Positions 1-6,013 of a stretch of DNA of 10,221 bases are shown one piece after another. Below the pieces are notes generated by a model, which was not told where the DNA came from, searched no databases, and worked only from the letters and a program-made list of their open reading frames with translations. Made by a program: the position numbers and the translations under genes. Every line of letters begins with the position of its first letter. Within the stretch, counting starts at the first letter, position 1. Source of the DNA: Hydrogenophaga sp. (GTDB taxonomy: Bacteria; Pseudomonadota; Gammaproteobacteria; Burkholderiales; Burkholderiaceae); NCBI GenBank assembly GCA_025458545.1, contig JALOSH010000136.1, positions 1 to 10,221 of the forward strand. Direction: 5' to 3'.

Positions 1-192
1 ATCGAGCAGGACGCCGACATCATCATGTTCATCTACCGCGACGAGTACTACACCAAGGACGCCTGCAAGGAGCCGGGCGTGGCCGAGATCATCATTGGCA
101 AACAACGAAACGGCCCGACCGGCACCGTCAAGCTGACCTTCCTGAACACGCTCACGCGGTTCGAGAGTCTGGCGGGTGGTGGCGATTTCTGA
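1..192 (+). CDS. dnaB: Replicative DNA helicase DnaB, C-terminal end (partial)
   Basis: This is the last 63 codons of a gene whose 5' part lies outside the window, read in frame 1 to a TGA at 190-192. The peptide has the typical end of the RecA-like ATPase domain of Dna[14 protein letters not shown], then [18 protein letters not shown] and KLTF. The [10 protein letters not shown] segment is close to invariant in DnaB and belongs to the nucleotide and DNA contact region of the hexamer. DnaB unwinds the parental duplex at the replication fork and recruits primase. The end (ESLAGGGDF) has normal length for the family, so the 3' end looks intact. The gene converges with phoH across a shared terminator. 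Confidence 0.95.
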   Translation: MEQDADIIMFIYRDEYYTKDACKEPGVAEIIIGKQRNGPTGTVKLTFLNTLTRFESLAGGGDF

Positions 193-209
193 TCTGTTCT
201 CCTCCAAAA

Positions 210-235
210 GAAAGCCCGGCCAATGCCGGGCTTTC
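210..235. terminator. Bidirectional intrinsic terminator between dnaB and phoH
   Basis: There is a perfect 11-bp inverted repeat, GAAAGCCCGGC (210-220) and GCCGGGCTTTC (225-235), with a CAAT loop. It is followed by TCTTT on the plus strand and by TTCTTTT on the minus strand (the latter overlapping the stem base). It lies 17 nt after the dnaB stop and 20 nt after the phoH stop, so it can end both convergent transcripts. Confidence 0.9.
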
Positions 236-255
236 TCTTTCAGGCGTGGTTTTGA

Positions 256-2040
256 TCAGAGCACTTCACTGGCGTAGTCGGCCAGGCGCGAGCGCTCGCC
301 CCGGGCCAGCGTGATGTGCCCGCCGTGCGGCCAGCCTTTGAAACGGTCCACGGCATACGTCAGCCCGGACGAGCCTTCGGTCAAGTAGGGCGTGTCGATC
401 TGGGCCAGGTTGCCCATGCAGATGATCTTGGTGCCGGGTCCCGCGCGGGTGATCAGTGTCTTCATCTGTTTGGGCGTCAGGTTCTGCGCCTCGTCGATGA
501 TGACGTACTTGTTCATGAAGGTGCGTCCGCGCATGAAGTTCATGCTCTTGACCTTGATGCGGCTGCGGATCAGCTCGTTGGTGGCGGCGCGACCCCATTC
601 ACCGGCATTGCCGCCATCGCCCTTGGCCAGGAACTCCAGGTTGTCGTCCAGCGCGCCCATCCAAGGGCCCATCTTTTCTTCTTCGGTACCCGGCAGGAAA
701 CCGATGTCCTCGCCCACGCTGACGGTGGCGCGGGTCATGATGATCTCGGTGTATCGCCGGTCGTCCAGCACCTGCGTCAGGCCACTCGCCAGCGCCATCA
801 GGGTCTTGCCGGTGCCTGCTGTGCCGGCCAGGGTGACGAAATCCACCTCGGGGTCCATCAGCAGGTTGAGGGCGAAGTTCTGCTCGCGGTTGCGACTGGT
901 CACGCCCCAGACCGCGTTCTTGAGGTGGGTGTAGTCCTTGAGCGTCTTGAGCACCGCGGTCTTGTCGCGGATCTCTGTCACGCGAGCGTAGAGCGAGGGC
1001 TCGCCCGGTGCTTCGAAAAAGACAAACTGGTTGATGTAGAACTGTCCCACCGCCGGGCCACTGACCCGGTAGAAGGTGTGGCTGCCGCTTTGCCAGCTCT
1101 CGATGGTTTTGCTCTGGCGCGTCCAGAAGTCCTGGGGCAGGGCGAGGGCACCGGCGTACAGGAGTTCGCCGTCGTCCAGTGTCTTGTCGTTCTGGTAGTC
1201 GTCGGCGGCCAGGCCCAGCGCGCGGGCCTTGACGCGCATGTTGATGTCTTTCGACACCAGGATCACTTCGCGCTGCGGGTGTTTGTGGCGCAAGGCCTGC
1301 ACCACGCCCAGGATCTGGTTGTCGGCCTTGCCCTGGGGCAGGCTGCTGGGCAGCTGGGCATCCAGCGGCTCGGTCTGGAAGAACAGGAGGCCGCGCGCTG
1401 TGCTGTGGCCGGTGGCTGAAAGCTTCAAGCCTTTGGTCAGGTCGCCGCCCTGTTGCGCCACCAGGGCGTCCAGCGTCCGGCTGGTCTGGCGGCCGTTGCG
1501 GGCCACTTCGGTCATGCCCTTTTTGTGTCCGTCGAGCTCCTCCAGCACGATCATGGGCAGGAAGATGTCGTGTTCCTCGAACCGGAACAGGCTCATGGGA
1601 TCGTGCAGCAACACGTTGGTGTCGAGCACAAAAAGGCGGGCTGGACCTGTTCCTCCGTTGGCTTTGGGTCGACCGGCCCGGCGGTTGTTGGTGATGGGTG
1701 AACCGCTGGTTTCGGCAGAGCGGGCCTGGGTGACCACAGGCTCGGGTGCGCTGACGCGAGTCGCCGTTTCCGGACGCTCCAGGGTTACCGGGGCGGGGTC
1801 GGTGATCGCCCTCTGCAGGGGCTGTACCGCGGGCTGGTCCGCCGACTTGCGAGGTCTGCGCGATCGGTCGCTCGTGGGCCGCGGTGCGTCGGTGGCTTTT
1901 GGTGCTGCGGTTGCAGCGCGCGTCATCGGTGCTGGATCTGGTTCTGGCAGGAAGTCCGACGGATCTTCGGCGGCTTTGAGGCTGTAGGCATCGGGAGCGA
2001 GCAGCGCGGCGCGTTTGGTGGGGGCGGGTGGCAGTGGCAT
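256..2040 (-). CDS. PIN-PhoH fusion protein (PhoH2-like ATPase/ribonuclease)
   Basis: A 594-residue cytosolic protein in three parts. Residues 1-133 are rich in Pro, Ala, Thr and Arg and look disordered. Residues about 135-285 form a PIN nuclease domain with acidic metal-binding candidates D140 (LDTNVLLHDP), E167/E168 (VLEELDGHKKG), D240 (ADNQIL) and D265 (SKDINMR). Residues about 380-594 form a PhoH ATPase domain with Walker A GTAGTGKT (406-413) and Walker B VIIDEAQN (513-520). In the family (mycobacterial PhoH2 is the studied case) this pairing gives RNA unwinding coupled to RNA cleavage; the role here is inferred. No antitoxin-like small gene is visible upstream. The start is uncertain: ATG at 2040 has no Shine-Dalgarno (upstream bases are CGCCCTCC) and lies 35 nt from a terminator hairpin. 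Met39 (codon 1923-1925) is another candidate, also without a clear Shine-Dalgarno. Either start keeps both domains. Confidence 0.9.
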   Translation of the reverse strand: MPLPPAPTKRAALLAPDAYSLKAAEDPSDFLPEPDPAPMTRAATAAPKATDAPRPTSDRSRRPRKSADQPAVQPLQRAITDPAPVTLERPETATRVSAPEPVVTQARSAETSGSPITNNRRAGRPKANGGTGPARLFVLDTNVLLHDPMSLFRFEEHDIFLPMIVLEELDGHKKGMTEVARNGRQTSRTLDALVAQQGGDLTKGLKLSATGHSTARGLLFFQTEPLDAQLPSSLPQGKADNQILGVVQALRHKHPQREVILVSKDINMRVKARALGLAADDYQNDKTLDDGELLYAGALALPQDFWTRQSKTIESWQSGSHTFYRVSGPAVGQFYINQFVFFEAPGEPSLYARVTEIRDKTAVLKTLKDYTHLKNAVWGVTSRNREQNFALNLLMDPEVDFVTLAGTAGTGKTLMALASGLTQVLDDRRYTEIIMTRATVSVGEDIGFLPGTEEEKMGPWMGALDDNLEFLAKGDGGNAGEWGRAATNELIRSRIKVKSMNFMRGRTFMNKYVIIDEAQNLTPKQMKTLITRAGPGTKIICMGNLAQIDTPYLTEGSSGLTYAVDRFKGWPHGGHITLARGERSRLADYASEVL

Positions 2041-2075
2041 GGAGGGCGTGGTGGTTCAGCGCAGGGCCGGAAAGC

Positions 2076-2107
2076 AAAAAGCCGCCGGGGAAACCGGGCG
2101 GCTTTTT
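2076..2107 (-). terminator. Intrinsic terminator after bcp, directly upstream of phoH
   Basis: The perfect 11-bp arms AAAAAGCCGCC (2076-2086) and GGCGGCTTTTT (2097-2107) enclose a 10-nt loop. On the minus strand the hairpin ends in five T, as expected for an intrinsic terminator of the bcp transcript, whose stop codon is at 2228-2230. No plus-strand gene precedes it. Its closeness to the phoH start is unusual and is treated as a finding. Confidence 0.8.
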
Positions 2108-2140
2108 GAGCTGCTGGGGACAGTTGACGGGGGGCTGGCG

Positions 2141-2168
2141 ATGGGTCTTCCCAATGACATGAACCCAT
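2141..2168. repeat. Imperfect inverted repeat in the bcp-phoH gap
   Basis: ATGGGT (2141-2146), a two-base CT bulge and TC (2149-2150) face GAACCCAT (2161-2168) across a 10-nt loop, giving an 8-bp stem with one bulge. It has no T-run. It lies between bcp and the terminator at 2076-2107. On the minus strand the sequence next to its right arm reads CATAAT (2167-2172), which resembles a -10 box, but I see no convincing -35 box upstream of it. Function is unknown. Confidence 0.35.
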
Positions 2169-2227
2169 TATGCACGACCCCCATGAACACCCGCCCGTCT
2201 CTCCTGAGAGAGGCTGGCGGTGCGGAA

Positions 2228-2704
2228 TCAGGCGGCCTTTTTGAGCGTCTTGACCGCCTTGAGCACCTCTTCCACATGCCCTGGCACCTTCAGGCCGCGC
2301 CATTCCTGCTTCAACACGCCATCGGCCCCGATGAGGAAGGTGCTGCGCTCAATGCCTTTGACCTTCTTGCCGTACATGATCTTGTTCTTGACCACGCCGA
2401 ACATGTGGCACATCTTTTCTTCGGTGTCGGCGATCAGCTCAAACGGGAGTTCCAGCTTGGTCTTGAAGTCATCGTGCGACTTCATGTTGTCGCGCGAGAC
2501 GCCGAAAACCTGGGCCCCGGCTTTGACGAAGTCCTTGTACTTGTCACGGAACTGCATGGCCTCGGTCGTGCAGCCGGGGGTATTGTCCTTGGGGTAGAAG
2601 TACAAAACCACGGTCTGGCCGAGGTGGGTCTGGTTGCTGACCTTGATGCCACTGGTGGCCAGGGCTTCAAATTCGGGAATGAGTTTGTTGACAACGACTG
2701 CCAT
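2228..2704 (-). CDS. bcp: Peroxiredoxin, Bcp/PrxQ type
   Basis: A 158-residue thiol peroxidase of the thioredoxin fold that reduces hydrogen peroxide and organic hydroperoxides in the cytosol. The peroxidatic cysteine is C45 in YPKDNTPGCTTEA, with the conserved Thr and Pro before it. C99 (EKMCHMFGV) matches a cysteine also present in E. coli Bcp. Position 50, the resolving cysteine in E. coli Bcp (PGCTVQAC), is Met here, so this looks like a one-Cys Bcp that needs an external thiol for recycling. ATG at 2704 was chosen because homologues begin near here (VNKLIPEFEA) and AGGGG lies 10 nt upstream (complement of 2715-2719). The longer open frame to 2788 adds 28 residues with no family resemblance. 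The length is normal for the family. Confidence 0.93.
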   Translation of the reverse strand: MAVVVNKLIPEFEALATSGIKVSNQTHLGQTVVLYFYPKDNTPGCTTEAMQFRDKYKDFVKAGAQVFGVSRDNMKSHDDFKTKLELPFELIADTEEKMCHMFGVVKNKIMYGKKVKGIERSTFLIGADGVLKQEWRGLKVPGHVEEVLKAVKTLKKAA

Positions 2705-2771
2705 ACTGCGTGTGCCCCTGACGAAAGTTGGTGGTGATTCGTTGGCTTCCCGGCTGCATCGTGGATGTCCT

Positions 2772-2785
2772 GGGTGTGCACACCC
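2772..2785. repeat. 14-bp perfect palindrome upstream of bcp
   Basis: GGGTGTGCACACCC is a perfect 14-bp palindrome centred on TGCA, 67 nt before the bcp start codon. It could be a dimeric regulator's binding site, or a small hairpin in the bcp leader if transcription starts near 2810. The 11-mer GGGTGTGCACA recurs at 4648-4658 in front of hom. No regulator can be named from sequence alone. Confidence 0.4.
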
Positions 2786-2816
2786 CACGGGACCCCATGG
2801 CAGGAAACAATCGGGT

Positions 2817-2822
2817 ATTTTA
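2817..2822 (-). promoter_or_regulatory. Possible -10 box for bcp
   Basis: On the minus strand this reads TAAAAT, five of six matches to a sigma-70 -10 box, in an otherwise GC-rich gap. The hexamer 17 nt further upstream (TGGTCT, complement of 2840-2845) matches TTGACA at only three positions. If it is used, the bcp leader is about 105 nt and includes the palindrome at 2772-2785. Short CGGGT/ACCCG repeats flank it (2812-2816, 2823-2827, 2830-2834). Confidence 0.3.
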
Positions 2823-2861
2823 ACCCGAACGGGTCGGGCAGACCAGCAGGCAGGGTGCCGA

Positions 2862-3239
2862 TCAGTCGCCGATGAGCAGGGCCGCTGTGACCCGGCGGCC
2901 TTCGCCCGCCAGGATGTTGTAGGTCCGGCAGGCGGCAGCGGTGTCCATGGTTTCCACCCCGATGCGTTGCGCCATCAGGCTTTGCAGCAGAGCGGGTGGT
3001 GCAAAACGCAAACGCGAGCCGCTGCCGAACACCACCATCTCGGGCCGCTGGGTCGGGTCGGCGAGCAAGCGCTCGAAGTGGGCCGACGTCAAGGCTTCAA
3101 AACGCTCGCAGTTCCATGCTTGCACGCCCGCCGCGCTGAGGACCAGGCTGGCGGTGTGCCGTTGCCCGTTGATCGCGACCCAGCCGTCGCCATGCGCGGT
3201 GATGTTGAACGCTTCTGCTTTGTCGGCATGCAGTTTCAT
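2862..3239 (-). CDS. Mth938-like (DUF498/Xcc1710 family) protein
   Basis: A 125-residue single-domain protein of the Mth938-like family, small alpha/beta proteins related to the mitochondrial complex I assembly factor NDUFAF3. The bacterial role is not established. Family signatures are the central VVFGSGSRLRFAPPALL stretch (about residues 69-85), the IGVETMDTAAACRTYNIL segment and the ending GEGRRVTAALLIGD. There is no signal peptide or membrane segment, so it should be cytosolic. ATG at 3237-3239 gives the normal family length, but no good Shine-Dalgarno precedes it. The gene is divergent from alaA and lies 157 nt upstream of bcp on the same strand. No terminator is visible after it, so read-through into bcp is possible. 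Confidence 0.85.
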   Translation of the reverse strand: MKLHADKAEAFNITAHGDGWVAINGQRHTASLVLSAAGVQAWNCERFEALTSAHFERLLADPTQRPEMVVFGSGSRLRFAPPALLQSLMAQRIGVETMDTAAACRTYNILAGEGRRVTAALLIGD

Positions 3240-3304
3240 GTTGAAGTGCGTTTTGAGGGGTGTCCGGGGGCTGTCTGCGCATCCAAGGAGCGATGCGGAT
3301 CTGT

Positions 3305-3310
3305 GGTCAA
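3305..3310 (-). promoter_or_regulatory. Possible -35 box for the Mth938-like gene
   Basis: On the minus strand this reads TTGACC, five of six matches to TTGACA, 65 nt before the start codon of the divergent gene. The best hexamer 18 nt downstream is only TTGGAT (complement of 3281-3286, three of six), so the promoter call is tentative. Confidence 0.25.
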
Positions 3311-3340
3311 ATTACAGGTTTTCTCGCAGCAAAGTCTGCT

Positions 3341-3346
3341 TAATGT
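3341..3346 (+). promoter_or_regulatory. Possible -10 box for alaA and the downstream genes
   Basis: TAATGT in an A/T-richer patch (CTTAATGTAAC) is the best -10 candidate upstream of alaA. The bases about 17 nt upstream (GTTTTC) do not resemble a -35 box, so this is weak. It would give a leader of about 55 nt that includes the inverted repeat at 3358-3374. Confidence 0.3.
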
Positions 3347-3357
3347 AACGCGCACAG

Positions 3358-3374
3358 TCGACGCCTGACGTCGA
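3358..3374. repeat. Inverted repeat in the alaA leader
   Basis: TCGACG (3358-3363) and CGTCGA (3369-3374) are perfect 6-bp arms around CCTGA. The repeat lies between the candidate -10 box and the ribosome binding site of alaA. It may be an operator or a small 5' UTR hairpin. There is no T-run, so it is not a terminator. Confidence 0.4.
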
Positions 3375-3398
3375 TCCTGCAGCACTCCACCCCCTGTG

Positions 3399-3403
3399 GG
3401 AGG
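3399..3403 (+). promoter_or_regulatory. Ribosome binding site deciding a TTG start for alaA
   Basis: GGAGG, within GGGAGGG, ends 4 nt before TTG at 3408. The other in-frame start, GTG at 3396, overlaps this motif and so could not use it. This favours TTG, after which the protein begins KTIQKSAKL as expected for the family. Confidence 0.6.
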
Positions 3404-3407
3404 GCCT

Positions 3408-4583
3408 TTGAAAACCATCCAGAAATCCGCCAAATTGGCCAATGTGCTGTACGACGTGCGAGGCCCGATTGTCGAGGCGGCCAAGCAGATGGAAGACGAG
3501 GGCCAGAAGATCATCAAGCTGAACATCGGCAACCTAGCGCCGTTTGGTTTTGATGCTCCAGAAGAAATCCAGCAGGACATGATCCGCAACCTGCCCAATT
3601 CGGCGGGTTACTCGGACAGCAAGGGCATCTTCGCGGCGCGCAAGGCCGTGATGCACTACACGCAGCAGCAGGGTGTGGCGGGGGTGACCTTGGATGACAT
3701 CTACCTGGGCAACGGTGCCAGCGAACTGATCGTGATGGCGGCCAACGCGCTGCTGGACAACGGCGACGAGTTGCTGGTGCCTTCGCCCGATTACCCGCTC
3801 TGGACCGCGGCGACCAGCCTGTCGGGCGGTTCCCCGGTGCACTACCGCTGCGATGAGGACAACGGCTGGCAGCCCGACCTGGCCGACATGCGGGCCAAGA
3901 TCACGCCCGCTACCCGTGGCATCGTGGTCATCAACCCGAACAACCCGACCGGTGTGGTCTACAGCGACGAACTGCTCAAGGGCATCGTCGCCCTGGCGCG
4001 CGAGTTCGATCTGGTGCTGCTGGCCGACGAGGTGTACGACAAGGTGCTGTACGAAGGCGTGACGCACACCGCCATGGCGAGCTTGTCGACCGACGTGTTG
4101 ACCCTGACCTTCAACTCGCTGTCCAAGGCCTACCGCTCCTGCGGCTACCGCGCCGGCTGGATGGTGTTGTCGGGCCCCAAAGAAATCGCCAAGGACTTCA
4201 TTGAAGGCCTGAACATGCTGGCCAACCTCAAGCTCGGCTCCAACGTGCCCCTGGTCAAGGAAGGCGGACGCCTGCGCCGCCAGCGCGACCTGGCCTACGA
4301 GCTGATCACCGCGATTCCGGGCGTGACCTGCGTGAAGCCCCAGGCTGCGCTCTACATGTTCCCGCGCCTGGACCCGAAGCTCTACCCGATTGCCGACGAC
4401 CGTCAGTTTTTCATGGAAGTGCTGCGGGCCACGCGCGTCATGCTGGTGCAGGGCACGGGGTTCAACTACCCGGACAACCAGCACTTTCGCATCGTGTTCC
4501 TGCCGCACGAAGACGACCTTCGCGAGGCGATCAACCGCCTGGCCAAATTCCTGGAGCAATGGCGCCATCGCCACGGCACCTGA
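3408..4583 (+). CDS. alaA: AlaA-like PLP aminotransferase with apparent 17-residue internal deletion
   Basis: A fold-type I aminotransferase of 391 residues from a TTG start. AlaA uses glutamate and pyruvate to make alanine and 2-oxoglutarate in the cytosol. Visible motifs: IGNLAPFGFDAP (40-51), SPDYPLWTA (126-134), INPNNPTG (175-182, N179), LADEVYD (205-211, D207 and Y210), SLSK with PLP-lysine K240, GYRAGWM (246-252) and the carboxylate-binding arginine R361 in HFRIVFLP. G41, N179 and K240 fall at the E. coli AlaA numbers, but the arginine is at 361 rather than 378. The 17 missing residues map to the point between P281 and L282 (4250/4251), where E. coli has AQHAIQTALGGYQSISE. The frame is intact and flanking conservation is high. 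The product may be inactive, altered, or an assembly artefact. The gene is followed by hom after 106 nt. Confidence 0.9.
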   Translation: MKTIQKSAKLANVLYDVRGPIVEAAKQMEDEGQKIIKLNIGNLAPFGFDAPEEIQQDMIRNLPNSAGYSDSKGIFAARKAVMHYTQQQGVAGVTLDDIYLGNGASELIVMAANALLDNGDELLVPSPDYPLWTAATSLSGGSPVHYRCDEDNGWQPDLADMRAKITPATRGIVVINPNNPTGVVYSDELLKGIVALAREFDLVLLADEVYDKVLYEGVTHTAMASLSTDVLTLTFNSLSKAYRSCGYRAGWMVLSGPKEIAKDFIEGLNMLANLKLGSNVPLVKEGGRLRRQRDLAYELITAIPGVTCVKPQAALYMFPRLDPKLYPIADDRQFFMEVLRATRVMLVQGTGFNYPDNQHFRIVFLPHEDDLREAINRLAKFLEQWRHRHGT

Positions 4584-4599
4584 GCCCAAGCATCAATGC

Positions 4600-4604
4600 A
4601 GGAG
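4600..4604 (+). promoter_or_regulatory. Shine-Dalgarno for an alternative, earlier hom start
   Basis: AGGAG ends 4 nt before ATG at 4609, which is in frame with hom with no stop between. It is a stronger ribosome binding site than anything directly before ATG 4690. Starting there would add 27 residues to homoserine dehydrogenase. Confidence 0.4.
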
Positions 4605-4646
4605 CGGGATGGCATCATTGGATGCACGCTCCAGCGGCAACATCAG

Positions 4647-4673
4647 GGGGTGTGCACAGCACCCCGCGTTTTT
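4647..4673 (+). terminator. Hairpin plus T-run between alaA and hom (weak terminator or attenuator)
   Basis: GGGGTG (4647-4652) pairs with CACCCC (4660-4665) around a 7-nt loop. After the spacer GCG come five T (4669-4673). This resembles a weak intrinsic terminator ending 16 nt before the hom start. It could partly end the alaA transcript or modulate hom. The stem is short and the T-run is offset by 3 nt, so confidence is limited. Confidence 0.4.
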
Positions 4674-4689
4674 CTGGAATGAGACCAAG

Positions 4690-6012
4690 ATGAAACCGAT
4701 CCAAGTAGGCCTTCTGGGCATTGGCACCGTGGGCAGTGGCACGTTCAATGTGCTTCAACGCAACCAGGAAGAGATCCAGCGCCGCGCTGGCCGCGGCATC
4801 GAAATCACCATGGTGGCCGACCTGGATGTGGCCCGCGCCCAGAGCATCGTTGGTCCGAAAGTTCAGGTGGTGAACGACGCACGCGCCGTGATCGCCAACC
4901 CCGAGATCGACATCGTGATCGAGCTGATCGGCGGCTACGGCATCGCCAAGGCGTTGGTGATGGAAGCCATTGCGGCCGGCAAGCACGTGGTGACCGCCAA
5001 CAAGGCGCTGCTCGCCGTGCACGGCACCGAGATTTTTGCCGCCGCATCGGCCAAGGGCGTGATGGTCGCTTTTGAAGCCGCCGTGGCCGGTGGCATTCCC
5101 ATCATCAAGGCGCTGCGCGAAGGGCTGACGGCCAACCGCATCCAGTGGATCGCCGGCATCATCAACGGCACCACCAACTTCATCCTGTCCGAGATGCGCG
5201 ACAAGGGTTTGGACTTCGACGTCGTGCTCAAGGAAGCACAGCGCCTGGGTTACGCCGAGGCTGACCCGACCTTTGACATCGAGGGTGTGGACGCGGCCCA
5301 CAAGGCCACGCTGATGAGCGCTATTGCTTTCGGCATCCCGGTGCAGTTCGACAAGGCCTATGTGGAAGGCATCACCCGTCTGGGCGCCGCCGACCTCAAG
5401 TACGCCGAACAGCTGGGTTACCGCATCAAGCTGCTGGGCATCACCAAACGAACCAGCCAGGGCATCGAGCTGCGCGTGCACCCGAGCCTGGTGCCGGCCA
5501 AGCGCCTCATCGCCAATGTGGAAGGTGCGATGAACGCGGTGGTGGTGCAAGGCGATGCCGTGGGCACCACGCTGTACTACGGCAAAGGGGCGGGCAGCGA
5601 GCCCACCGCCAGCGCCGTGATCGCCGATCTGGTGGACATCACCCGCCTGCACACCGCCGATCCGCTGCACCGCGTGCCGCACTTGGCCTTCCAGCCCGAC
5701 GCCATGAGCGACCTGACGGTCTTGCCCATGAGCGAGGTGGTGACCAGCTACTACCTGCGCCTGCGCGTGGCCGACGAGGCGGGTGTTCTCGCCAAAGTCA
5801 CAGGTCTTCTGGCCAACGCCGGCATCAGCATCGACGCGGTGCTGCAGCGCGAGGCCGACGAGGTGGGTGGCGAAGGTTCAACCCAGACCGACCTGATCAT
5901 CCTCACCCACGACATCCGCGAAGGCACCATGAACGATGTGCTGGCCCAGATGCAGGCCCTGCCGAGCGTGCTGGCGCCTATCACGCGGATCCGAAAAGAA
6001 GAATTGAACTGA
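4690..6012 (+). CDS. hom: Homoserine dehydrogenase with C-terminal ACT domain
   Basis: A 440-residue cytosolic enzyme that reduces L-aspartate-4-semialdehyde to L-homoserine with NAD(P)H, the branch-point step to threonine and methionine. It has an N-terminal Rossmann domain with GLLGIGTVGSG (7-17), then VTANKALLA (101-109) with conserved K105. The catalytic domain includes AGGIPII (133-139), GIINGTTNFIL (156-166) and GYAEADPTFDIEGVDAAHK (187-205) with the catalytic K205. An ACT domain (about 352-432, LRVADEAGVLAKVTGLLANAGISI) normally mediates threonine feedback inhibition. It is the monofunctional form, without aspartokinase. ATG 4690 fits homologues (MKPIQVGLLG) but has only a weak Shine-Dalgarno; ATG 4609 is an in-frame alternative. 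The stop is one base from thrC, implying co-transcription. Confidence 0.96.
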   Translation: MKPIQVGLLGIGTVGSGTFNVLQRNQEEIQRRAGRGIEITMVADLDVARAQSIVGPKVQVVNDARAVIANPEIDIVIELIGGYGIAKALVMEAIAAGKHVVTANKALLAVHGTEIFAAASAKGVMVAFEAAVAGGIPIIKALREGLTANRIQWIAGIINGTTNFILSEMRDKGLDFDVVLKEAQRLGYAEADPTFDIEGVDAAHKATLMSAIAFGIPVQFDKAYVEGITRLGAADLKYAEQLGYRIKLLGITKRTSQGIELRVHPSLVPAKRLIANVEGAMNAVVVQGDAVGTTLYYGKGAGSEPTASAVIADLVDITRLHTADPLHRVPHLAFQPDAMSDLTVLPMSEVVTSYYLRLRVADEAGVLAKVTGLLANAGISIDAVLQREADEVGGEGSTQTDLIILTHDIREGTMNDVLAQMQALPSVLAPITRIRKEELN

Positions 6013-6013
6013 G

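Noticed and set aside
316..1419. 367-codon open frame on the plus strand antisense to phoH
   Set aside because: It is a mirror frame of a high-GC gene with no recognisable protein features; the minus strand carries clear PIN and PhoH motifs.
2198..2213. CTGAGA motif with TCTCT/AGAGA stem, reminiscent of a TPP riboswitch
   Set aside because: The other conserved TPP aptamer segments are missing, no thiamine gene is nearby, and the 5-bp stem is trivial.
2705..2788. 28-residue upstream extension of bcp
   Set aside because: Not similar to peroxiredoxin N-termini; ATG 2704 has an AGGGG ribosome site and gives the family length.
3534..4589. 351-codon open frame antisense to the aminotransferase
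   Set aside because: His/Val/Gly/Gln-rich composition typical of antisense translation, with no known domain.
4596..4682. 28-codon ORF as a threonine leader peptide
   Set aside because: Only two Thr and two Ile codons, not clustered as in known thr leaders, and no Shine-Dalgarno. Mentioned in the attenuator finding but not called as a gene.
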